This document shows, in pieces, positions 1 to 5,894 of a stretch of 12,904 bases of DNA. A program made the position numbers and the translations under genes. Source of the DNA: Spirulina sp. DLM2.Bin59 (GTDB lineage: Bacteria > Cyanobacteriota > Cyanobacteriia > Cyanobacteriales > Spirulinaceae). Position 1 is the stretch's first letter. Every line of letters begins with the position of its first letter. Below the pieces are notes generated by a model that saw nothing but the letters and a program-made list of their open reading frames with translations, was not told where the DNA came from and did no database searches. The DNA lies in contig RECT01000189.1 of the NCBI GenBank assembly GCA_007693875.1, positions 1-12,904 of the forward strand, in the 5' to 3' direction.

Positions 1-645
1 CCCCCCACCCGGCGCGATCGCGAACCCCTGATCAGCCTAGCCCTCTATTCCGGGCTGAAATGGTCAGTAATTGCCCCCATGTTTAACACCTATTTCCGGG
101 GGCGCATCCACAACGTCGAGCGCGTCCCCCGCTCCGGCCCCCTCATCGTCGTCGCCAACCATGCCAGCCATTTTGATCCCCCCCTCTTGGCAACCGCATT
201 ACAGCGGCCCGTCGCCTTCATGGCCAAAGAAGAACTGTTTAGAATCCCCATCTTTGGCCCCGGCATCGCCCTCTACGGAGCCTATCCCGTCAATCGCAAC
301 TCCGCCGATCGCAGCGCCATCAAATCCGCCATCAAATCCAGCCATCAAGGTTGGGCCGTGGGCATCTTCATCCAAGGCACTCGCACCCCCGACGGTCGCG
401 TCACCGAACCCAAACTTGGGGCCGCCATGTTAGCCGCCAAACTCAACGCCCCCCTCATCCCCACCAGTCTCTGGGGTACAGAAAAAATTCTGGTGAAAGG
501 CTCTGCCTGGCCCCGCCCCGTCCCCGTAACAATTCGCGTCGGTGAAGTCATCCCCCCACCCGCCTCCAGCAAACGGGCGGATTTGGAAGCCACAACCGCT
601 TTATGTACCGAAAAAGTTAATGCCCTCCACAGCTTAGGGCGTTAG
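1..645 (+). CDS. plsC: 1-acyl-sn-glycerol-3-phosphate acyltransferase (PlsC family), 5' end outside window
   Basis: Acyltransferase expected to acylate lysophosphatidic acid to phosphatidic acid in membrane glycerolipid synthesis. The frame is open from base 1 through the ATG at 79, and the residues before that ATG (REPLISLALY...LKWSV) read like the N-terminus of cyanobacterial PlsC proteins, so I treat the gene as 5'-truncated by the window edge rather than starting at 79. Numbered from the ATG at 79, the catalytic NHxxxxD block is N27-H28...D33 (bases 157-177). The substrate-binding block is FIQGTR at 97-102 (bases 367-384), where the textbook motif is FPEGTR; here Glu is Gln. PVAFMAKEEL at 44-53 and GAYPVNR at 67-73 are also typical. 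It ends with TAG at 643-645, overlapping the stop of the convergent crtR. Family assignment is firm; the exact acyl acceptor is inferred. Confidence 0.9.
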   Translation, partial: PPTRRDREPLISLALYSGLKWSVIAPMFNTYFRGRIHNVERVPRSGPLIVVANHASHFDPPLLATALQRPVAFMAKEELFRIPIFGPGIALYGAYPVNRNSADRSAIKSAIKSSHQGWAVGIFIQGTRTPDGRVTEPKLGAAMLAAKLNAPLIPTSLWGTEKILVKGSAWPRPVPVTIRVGEVIPPPASSKRADLEATTALCTEKVNALHSLGR

Positions 646-1619
646 GGGCGGGGCATCGGGGATTTCCACGGCGGCCCATTCATTGCCTTTTCTTCCCCAG
701 GGCTAGAGGGGCTCTGCCGTTTCAACCAATGGGGGAGGCGAATGCCAATCAATACATCGTAAACAAAGCCCCAAAAATCCCGCTGGCTTTGGAAAATCCC
801 CAAGCAAAGGGGGCTACCCTTAGCCTCTAGCATCGGTTTAGTCAGTTGATAGGCGGCTTCGTATTTATACCAAGGGATCGAGGGCCAAAGGTGATGGACG
901 AGGTGGTAATTTTGCCCCAAGATCAGCAGGTTGAGCAACGGGTTGGCATAGACGCGGGCATTTTTCCAGCGATCGCGCTCCTCAAAGGGGCGATGGGGCA
1001 AATAATCAAAAAATAACCCCAGAGCAATCCCCACAATGCCAGCGGGTAAAAACCAATAGGTGACGATGTAGGAGAAAAAATCGTATTGCAGAGATAGCCA
1101 CACAATCCCCAATAAAAAGGCCCGACTCAAAAACCATTCCAACAATTCATACTTGCGCCACAGTCGCCGCTGAAAGAAAAACACCTCATGGTAAAAAAAG
1201 CGCGGGGCAATTAACCACAGCGGCCCGCCGGTGGAAACCCAATGATCCGGATCATTTTCCGGGTCATTGACATGGGCATGGTGTTGGAGGTGAACGCGGG
1301 TAAAGACGGGATAGGCGAACCCCAAGATCAGCGCACTGATATGGCCCAGGGTGGCATTAACAATCCGGTTGGCGTGGGCCCCATTGTGGCAGGCATCATG
1401 GATAATCGACCCGGAAACATGGAGGGCAAGGAGCGTACAACAAAAACAGAGCCAGTGGGGCCAACCCCAGAGCCAAAATCCACAGTTTGCGCCGATCATC
1501 AGGGCGATCGCCCCTCCACAGAGCCACACATCCAGATTCATCCCCCCCGTCGCTCTCAGCAATTCACGGGGCACGGTAATCGCAATCGTTGCATTGGGCA
1601 AAGTTACAGGGGCGGGCAT
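642..1619 (-). CDS. crtR: Beta-carotene hydroxylase, CrtR type (fatty-acid-desaturase superfamily)
   Basis: Membrane di-iron hydroxylase that adds hydroxyl groups to beta-ionone rings, giving zeaxanthin (and acting in myxoxanthophyll synthesis) in cyanobacteria. From the ATG at 1619 the protein has 325 residues, close to the roughly 310 usual for CrtR. Histidine boxes are visible: H74-DAC-H78, H110-LQ-HH114 and H239-LV-HH243. The signature stretch VNDPENDPDH (117-126) and the FFDYLPHRPF block (203-212) match CrtR rather than lipid desaturases. Hydrophobic segments lie near 33-70, 90-105 and 165-205. I chose the ATG at 1619 because the longer frame begins at a TTG (1691) inside the upstream hairpin, and its extra 24 residues do not look conserved; no Shine-Dalgarno is seen. 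The C-terminal tail after about residue 298 is polar and probably variable. The stop (TAA, 642-644) overlaps that of plsC. Confidence 0.93.
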   Translation of the reverse strand: MPAPVTLPNATIAITVPRELLRATGGMNLDVWLCGGAIALMIGANCGFWLWGWPHWLCFCCTLLALHVSGSIIHDACHNGAHANRIVNATLGHISALILGFAYPVFTRVHLQHHAHVNDPENDPDHWVSTGGPLWLIAPRFFYHEVFFFQRRLWRKYELLEWFLSRAFLLGIVWLSLQYDFFSYIVTYWFLPAGIVGIALGLFFDYLPHRPFEERDRWKNARVYANPLLNLLILGQNYHLVHHLWPSIPWYKYEAAYQLTKPMLEAKGSPLCLGIFQSQRDFWGFVYDVLIGIRLPHWLKRQSPSSPGEEKAMNGPPWKSPMPRP

Positions 1620-1688
1620 GGTGGCTTGATCAAGAAGCTGAAAGTGGCTTTCGGTATTGTATCCCCCTTTGTGGAGCGTGGGACAAGG

Positions 1689-1718
1689 CAAAAGCCCCCA
1701 CCGAGGCGGGGGCTTTTG
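1689..1718 (-). terminator. GC-rich hairpin, putative terminator of the PEP-CTERM gene
   Basis: Perfect 11-bp inverted repeat: CAAAAGCCCCC (1689-1699) pairs with GGGGGCTTTTG (1708-1718) around an 8-nt loop. It lies 36 nt past the PEP-CTERM stop and 69 nt before the crtR ATG, so it most likely ends the PEP-CTERM transcript and separates it from crtR. The T run after the stem is only four long on either strand, and the AAAA/TTTT ends pair with each other, so it could work in both directions or act as a processing or stability element. Confidence 0.6.
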
Positions 1719-1754
1719 GTTGTGGCGGGTCGCCAGCGGATTGCCAATCGAGAT

Positions 1755-2597
1755 CTATTCTACTTCAGCCGCATTAGAGCGACGTTTGAGGAATGTAGAC
1801 CCCAACGCACCAAGCCCCAACAGGGCCAAGAGCGTCCCCGGTTCCGGTACGGCTTTGGCGATGGTCATGTCATCAAAGGCAAACTGATCGCCCGTTACAC
1901 CATTCATCCGAAACTTAACCTGATCAAACCGTTGATTGTTATTGCCCAGGAGTCCGAAATAGAATGCCGAGCCGTCGGTGCTGCCCGCTGCACCTTGCGT
2001 GAAGGGGATATTAATCCAATCCTGACTGACTTCAATCCCATTGAGGAAGAGTTGTAACGCTACAGTCCCGCCATAGTCACCGAGGTCGTAGCTGTAGAAA
2101 CCAAAACCGCCGACGGCTTGATCAAAACTAACCGTAAAATCAGCAACCGCATTCGTGAGCCAATATTGCGTCCCAGATGAAGCATTTCGACCGAGAGAAA
2201 TCTCCCGGAGAATATCATCCTTAACGGCTTGGGGGGTTGTCGGATCATTGAGCAAATCAGTATCGACGCTCCGTACTGAGGAGTTAGGGCCGCCGCCGCT
2301 CAGGGTAGCGGTGGCAATATTGCCAAAGGCGAGGTTTAGTTCGGCAGGGGTAAAGATTTCAAAACTTTCAAAATCTTCTGTGGCATAGCCATTGGTGAGG
2401 GCGGCGAGGAAAGCCGCTTCTGCGGCCCTAGAGTTGGGAATATCGCCGAAGAGGAGACCTTCACCGGGATTGGGGTTAATATCTTCACCGAAAAAGAGTT
2501 GGTAGGCCTGCGCAGGGGCGGTGAGGGCTGCCGTCAGCAAGCTTGCGCCCAACAGACTGAGGATTGATTTATTGTAAAACATAGAACTTTGAACCAT
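1755..2597 (-). CDS. PEP-CTERM sorting-domain secreted protein
   Basis: Predicted exported protein of 280 residues, function unknown. It has an N-terminal signal peptide (polar start, hydrophobic core about 11-26, likely cleavage after APAQA at 31). A middle part of alternating hydrophobic and polar strands looks like a beta-sandwich (for example 152-190 and 211-247). The C-terminus is a classic PEP-CTERM tail: VPEP at 250-253, a hydrophobic helix about 255-270, then KRR at 271-273. In this class the tail is recognised by an exosortase, which cleaves and processes the protein at the membrane; no exosortase gene is in the window. The only cysteine-free, Gly/Asp/Asn-rich mature region fits an extracellular protein. 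The first ATG (2597) is used; a second ATG 15 nt later (2582) is possible. Transcription probably starts from the promoter at 2642-2670, making this a single-gene unit. Confidence 0.85.
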   Translation of the reverse strand: MVQSSMFYNKSILSLLGASLLTAALTAPAQAYQLFFGEDINPNPGEGLLFGDIPNSRAAEAAFLAALTNGYATEDFESFEIFTPAELNLAFGNIATATLSGGGPNSSVRSVDTDLLNDPTTPQAVKDDILREISLGRNASSGTQYWLTNAVADFTVSFDQAVGGFGFYSYDLGDYGGTVALQLFLNGIEVSQDWINIPFTQGAAGSTDGSAFYFGLLGNNNQRFDQVKFRMNGVTGDQFAFDDMTIAKAVPEPGTLLALLGLGALGSTFLKRRSNAAEVE

Positions 2598-2641
2598 GAT
2601 TTTTTGACCAGGGAGAGAGTTAAACTTCTAACCCTAACTCT

Positions 2642-2670
2642 AGGATAATCATTTAGTTTGGATTCGACAA
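2642..2670 (-). promoter_or_regulatory. Putative sigma-70 promoter of the PEP-CTERM gene
   Basis: On the minus strand, TTGTCG (2665-2670) and TATCCT (2642-2647) are separated by exactly 17 nt. Each box matches the -35/-10 consensus at four of six positions. The predicted start near 2635 would give a leader of about 38 nt before the ATG at 2597. Phased T-tracts immediately upstream (2687-2732) support the placement. Assigned by eye only. Confidence 0.42.
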
Positions 2671-2686
2671 TACTCTAGCGAGAGAA

Positions 2687-2732
2687 TTTTGAGCATTTTT
2701 AGCAATTTTTCAGTATCTTTCGATAGATTTTT
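2687..2732 (-). promoter_or_regulatory. Phased A/T-tracts, likely curved DNA or UP-like element
   Basis: On the plus strand, T-runs end at 2690, 2700, 2710, 2720 and 2732 (lengths 4, 5, 5, 3 and 5), a spacing of about one helical turn. On the minus strand these are A-tracts lying at roughly -52 to -97 from the predicted start of the PEP-CTERM gene. Phased A-tracts bend DNA and can stimulate transcription or bind nucleoid proteins; the link to this promoter is inferred. Confidence 0.45.
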
Positions 2733-2762
2733 CGGGAATTGTGACGCTGTTTCGCTTAAATT

Positions 2763-2776
2763 GTGATATCTATCAC
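2763..2776. repeat. Perfect inverted repeat overlapping the miaA stop codon
   Basis: GTGATA (2763-2768) and TATCAC (2771-2776) form a 6-2-6 palindrome that includes the miaA stop codon (2773-2775). It is too short and lacks a T run, so it is not a convincing terminator; it resembles a small operator. It lies about 93 nt upstream of the predicted PEP-CTERM -35 box. Confidence 0.35.
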
Positions 2777-3690
2777 TCCGAGTCACCGGTTGCCCCTAAA
2801 GGCAGCGATCGCCACTCCGTCACGGTTTCCCATACCCGCGCCCCTAAATCCTCAGCTTCCATCTCAAACCAATGGATCTGGGGGTTAGCCCGGAACCAAG
2901 TGCGTTGGCGTTTAGCAAACTGGGCAGTATTGCGAATGATCAGATCCTGGGCAGCTTCGAGACTGATTCCCCCCTGTAAATATTGGCAAATTTCCCCATA
3001 GCCCAAGGTTTTTAACAGGGGCAAATCAAAGCCGTAGCGATCGCCCAACCCCTGCACCTCCGCCACCAACCCCGCCGCCATCATCGCCCCCACCCGCTCG
3101 GCAATGCGGGCCTTGAGGCCAGCGCCATCCAACCCCACATATAAAACCGGATAGGGGGGCGGGCATTCCCCCTGTTGCTCAGAAATGGGCCGCCCCGTCA
3201 CATAAAACACCTCTAAGGCGCGGATCGTGCGGGTGCTGTCGTTGGGGTGAATTTTGGCACTGGCCATCGGGTCAACCTGTTGCAACATCGGATAACAATA
3301 CCCCTGGCCTAAGGCCGCCAGTTGCCCCCGCAGTTCCGGCTGAGGGGGAACACGGGGAATTTTCAACCCTTGGGCGATCGCCTTGATATACAACCCCGTC
3401 CCCCCCACCAGTAAGGGCAGATCATCCCGTTGGGCCAAAATCCCTTGGGCCCGGCTTTGGTAATCCGCCAAGGTCAGCGTTGCCGTCGGCTCACAAATAT
3501 CAATCAGCCGATGGGGAACCGCCGCCAACTCCGCCGCCGTCGGTTTCGCCGTGCCAATATCCAACTCCCGATAAACCTGCCGGGAATCCGCACTCAAAAT
3601 GATCGTATCTAACCGCGTCGCTAAATCCAGAGCGAGGCGAGACTTACCCGTTGCCGTCGGGCCACAAATCACAATTAACCCCGCAACCAT
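2773..3690 (-). CDS. miaA: tRNA dimethylallyltransferase MiaA
   Basis: Transfers a dimethylallyl group from DMAPP to N6 of A37 in tRNAs that read UNN codons, making i6A, the substrate MiaB later thiolates. The 305-residue length is normal for the family. Visible landmarks: P-loop GPTATGKS at 10-17; ADSRQVYRELDIGTAKP at 34-50, holding the conserved catalytic-region Asp35; HRLIDI at 60-65; GGTGLY at 96-101; and the RTIRALEVF stretch typical of IPP transferases. The C-terminal FAKRQRTWFR block corresponds to the tRNA-binding end. The ATG at 3688-3690 follows the cysH stop by 3 nt, so translation is probably coupled to cysH; there is no good Shine-Dalgarno of its own. Assignment is secure. Confidence 0.97.
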   Translation of the reverse strand: MVAGLIVICGPTATGKSRLALDLATRLDTIILSADSRQVYRELDIGTAKPTAAELAAVPHRLIDICEPTATLTLADYQSRAQGILAQRDDLPLLVGGTGLYIKAIAQGLKIPRVPPQPELRGQLAALGQGYCYPMLQQVDPMASAKIHPNDSTRTIRALEVFYVTGRPISEQQGECPPPYPVLYVGLDGAGLKARIAERVGAMMAAGLVAEVQGLGDRYGFDLPLLKTLGYGEICQYLQGGISLEAAQDLIIRNTAQFAKRQRTWFRANPQIHWFEMEAEDLGARVWETVTEWRSLPLGATGDSE

Positions 3691-3693
3691 CCC

Positions 3694-4443
3694 CTAGAGC
3701 GCACTGGAATCTAAACTATCCGCCTCGCCAGGGGTTTGGGGCAGATGGAGGCCGCATTCCTGCTTCACCCCATGGAACCGGGTATCCCGTTCATGGTCAT
3801 CATCCGCCATCAGCGGACGACTAGAATGCCAATCCCCCACGGTGGTATAGCCCAGATCAAAAAAGGGGTGATAGGGGAGGTTATGGCGGGTGAGATAGGC
3901 GTAAATATCCTTAGCGTTCCAGGTGAGGATGGGGAGAATTTTATGGAGATCCCCTTGGCGGTTAACAAAGCCTAAGGTACGGCGGTGCTGGGTTTGATCA
4001 CTGCGTAGCCCTGCGAGCCAAGCGGTAGCCTTGAGTTCCTGTAATGCCCGTTGCATCGGCTCCACTTTACGGAGTTGATCATATTGATTAAGGGCTTCAA
4101 CGGTTTTCTTCTCCCAGAGTTTGCCGTGGAGGGCCTCCATCCGGGCGGGGGAAAGGTGGGATTGATAAACCTTGAGGTTGAGATTGAGGCGTTGGGTCAG
4201 TTCATCGGCAAAACGGTAGGTTTCCGCCGGCAGGTAGCCGGTGTCAATCCAAATCACTGGAATACTGGGAATAATCCGCGTCACGAGGTGGAGCATTACC
4301 GCCGCTTGAATCCCAAAGCTGGTGCTCATCACTAGACCACTGCCAAAGGTTTGATGGCTCCAGGTGACAATATCGGCGGCGGTTGCCTTTTCAAATTGGG
4401 CGTTGAGGTGGTCAAGGTTGAGCGATGCAACGGCAAGGGTCAT
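3694..4443 (-). CDS. cysH: Phosphoadenosine phosphosulfate (PAPS) reductase
   Basis: Reduces PAPS to sulfite with thioredoxin or glutaredoxin in assimilatory sulfate reduction. The 249-residue protein is of the N-type PP-ATPase fold: S40-T-S-F-G44 is the PP-loop-like motif, WIDTGYLPAETY (65-76) follows, and the catalytic cysteine sits in ECGLH (C230) near the C-terminus. The paired cysteines that hold the 4Fe-4S cluster of APS reductases are missing: the equivalent position before RKVEPM reads QYDQL, and the only clear active-site cysteine is C230. That points to PAPS rather than APS as substrate. The ATG at 4441-4443 is preceded by a GC-rich region without a clear Shine-Dalgarno. It is the first gene of a probable cysH-miaA operon. 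Confidence 0.95.
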   Translation of the reverse strand: MTLAVASLNLDHLNAQFEKATAADIVTWSHQTFGSGLVMSTSFGIQAAVMLHLVTRIIPSIPVIWIDTGYLPAETYRFADELTQRLNLNLKVYQSHLSPARMEALHGKLWEKKTVEALNQYDQLRKVEPMQRALQELKATAWLAGLRSDQTQHRRTLGFVNRQGDLHKILPILTWNAKDIYAYLTRHNLPYHPFFDLGYTTVGDWHSSRPLMADDDHERDTRFHGVKQECGLHLPQTPGEADSLDSSAL

Positions 4444-4480
4444 AAGCGAAGTTAGGGGGAATCGGCAAGGCTGAGGGCTT

Positions 4481-4511
4481 ATGTTAGGCGGCGGCGGGCA
4501 ATGGGCGTCAA
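4481..4511 (-). promoter_or_regulatory. Candidate promoter of cysH-miaA
   Basis: On the minus strand, TTGACG (4506-4511, five of six matches) is followed after 19 nt by TAACAT (4481-4486, four of six), about 38 nt before the cysH ATG. The spacer is 2 nt longer than ideal, so this is a tentative call. Confidence 0.3.
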
Positions 4512-4634
4512 AACAGCCACCCCAGTGTACAACGATTCTTCAACTTGCCACTAGGGGGAAACCCCGCGTTGTCCATTAGTACTGGATGGGTATTGGATGG
4601 GCCGGGGGGGCGATCGCCTTTTCCCAAAACTCGC

Positions 4635-4656
4635 TATACTACAAAAGTGTTACACT
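4635..4656 (+). promoter_or_regulatory. TATACT -10 box with adjoining operator-like palindrome
   Basis: TATACT (4635-4640) matches the -10 consensus at five of six positions and points toward ldpA. Six bases later comes the perfect 5-1-5 palindrome AGTGT-T-ACACT (4646-4656), placed where transcription would begin, as a repressor site would be. No convincing -35 lies 16-18 nt upstream (the HIP1 octamer is there), so an activator or alternative sigma factor might be needed. The leader to the ldpA GTG would be about 145 nt. Confidence 0.35.
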
Positions 4657-4791
4657 CCACACCCCGCCACCATGACCCTAACTAAAGCGTGATTCCTCCC
4701 CCCATCCCCCCAGATATAGCAGAGCAACCCCATGACCAAAAAAAAGTAACAATTTTGGCAATTTTGGCAACGAAACCTTTAGCATAAGAGT

Positions 4792-5856
4792 GTGATTCAA
4801 CCCTATTCGCCTTTGCATTCCTTAACCTCTGGGCATTGGTTTAAGCTGATCTGTGGCGCAAGTTTCCAAGACCTGCCCACCATCCGCAATTTAGCCCTTG
4901 CCTATAGTTTGGCCGGTGCGGACTGTATCGATGTGGCCGCCGATCCGGCGGTGATTGCCGTGGCCCGTGAGGGTTTGGCGGTGGCCCGTCAGTTAGAGCC
5001 AACCGCTGCACCGCTGTTAATGGCCAGCCTCAACGATGGCGTTGACCCCCATTTTCGCAAAGCCGAATTTGATCCCCGCCGTTGCCCCCCGGACTGCCCC
5101 CGCCCCTGCGCTCAGGTCTGCCCCACCACCGCCATCCTCACCACCCCCGCAACGGGGGTGATTGATGCCCGTTGCTATGGTTGCGGCCGTTGCCTGCCGG
5201 TTTGCCCCCTGGGATTGATTGAGGAGCGGGCCTATGTGTCTGCGCCGGAGTTGGTGGTTCCCCAATTGTTTGCCGCTGGCATTGATGCCTTGGAAATTCA
5301 TACCCATTGCGGCCATCAAGAAGGGTTGGCGCGACTGTGGCGAGCGATTCAACCTTGGGGCCATCGCCTCCAACTCCTGGCGGTCAGTTTCCCTGATCAT
5401 CCCGATCTGATCCCCTACCTCCAAACCCTCACGGAAATTTTAGACCCCCTCCCCTGCCCCCTCCTTTGGCAAACCGATGGCCGCCCCATGAGTGGCGATA
5501 TTGGCAAGGGCACGACCCACGCGGCGATCGCCTTAGCCCAAAAAGTCCTCGGGGCGAACTTACCCGGTTTTATTCAATTGGCCGGGGGAACCAATGGAGC
5601 CACCGTGCCGAAATTAAAGGCCTTGGGGCTATTGTCGGGGCAACCCTCCCCCATTGCGGGGGTGGGCTATGGCAGCTATGCCCGGCGATTATTGGCTGAC
5701 CCTCTAGAGGCGGTGATGGGGCGATTTCCCCCCCATCTCGAAGCCCACCCTCCTTTACAACGGGCCGCCATTGCCCAGGCCACGACCTTGATTCGTCCCC
5801 TCAAGGTAGGTCAATCGCCGCGAGCCAGTCCTGATCCGGCCTCTACCCCGGTTTAA
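4792..5856 (+). CDS. ldpA: LdpA, iron-sulfur protein of circadian light/redox input
   Basis: In Synechococcus, LdpA senses redox state and adjusts circadian period with light intensity, associating with clock proteins; homologues occur widely in cyanobacteria. This 354-residue protein shows two cysteine clusters fit for 4Fe-4S clusters: C98-x3-C102-x3-C106-x3-C110 and C128-x2-C131-x2-C134-x3-C138-P, the second a standard ferredoxin motif. The N-terminal WFKLICGAS...LALAYSLAGADCIDVAADPAV block and the GFIQLAGGTNGATVPKL block are characteristic. The GTG at 4792 is the start because an in-frame TAG stands at 4780-4782 and no other start lies between. No Shine-Dalgarno is properly spaced. It leads a same-strand run with the next gene 38 nt downstream. 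The identification rests on recognised sequence features; the clock role is carried over from Synechococcus. Confidence 0.9.
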   Translation: MIQPYSPLHSLTSGHWFKLICGASFQDLPTIRNLALAYSLAGADCIDVAADPAVIAVAREGLAVARQLEPTAAPLLMASLNDGVDPHFRKAEFDPRRCPPDCPRPCAQVCPTTAILTTPATGVIDARCYGCGRCLPVCPLGLIEERAYVSAPELVVPQLFAAGIDALEIHTHCGHQEGLARLWRAIQPWGHRLQLLAVSFPDHPDLIPYLQTLTEILDPLPCPLLWQTDGRPMSGDIGKGTTHAAIALAQKVLGANLPGFIQLAGGTNGATVPKLKALGLLSGQPSPIAGVGYGSYARRLLADPLEAVMGRFPPHLEAHPPLQRAAIAQATTLIRPLKVGQSPRASPDPASTPV

Positions 5857-5894
5857 TCCTCCCTTTGTTGATCCGTTCACCCCTATAACCCATC

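Larger units (their letters stand above)
4444..4791. other. Divergent intergenic region between cysH and ldpA
   Basis: 348 nt without a credible gene. It holds, from left to right: the candidate cysH promoter (4481-4511); a small GGGG-AAA-CCCC hairpin (4555-4565); an imperfect 11-bp tandem repeat around TGGATGGG (4581-4602, two copies); a HIP1 octamer near 4610; TATACT (4635-4640); the palindrome AGTGTTACACT (4646-4656); two tiny ORFs of 6 and 5 codons (4672-4692 and 4732-4749); and a perfect 9-bp tandem repeat AATTTTGGC (4751-4768). Both tiny ORFs are in the ldpA frame, but their stops plus a TAG at 4780-4782 keep them separate from ldpA. Confidence 0.6.

Noticed and set aside
79..645. plsC starting at ATG 79
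   Set aside because: The frame is open to base 1 with family-like residues before the ATG, so the true start is probably outside the window.
1620..1691. Longer crtR start at TTG 1691
   Set aside because: It lies inside the terminator-like hairpin and adds 24 residues unlike the family; ATG 1619 fits better.
1242..2057. 271-codon plus-strand frame opposite crtR and the PEP-CTERM gene
   Set aside because: It spans two well-supported minus-strand genes and the hairpin between them, and its translation has no recognisable domain; it is a shadow frame of GC-rich DNA.
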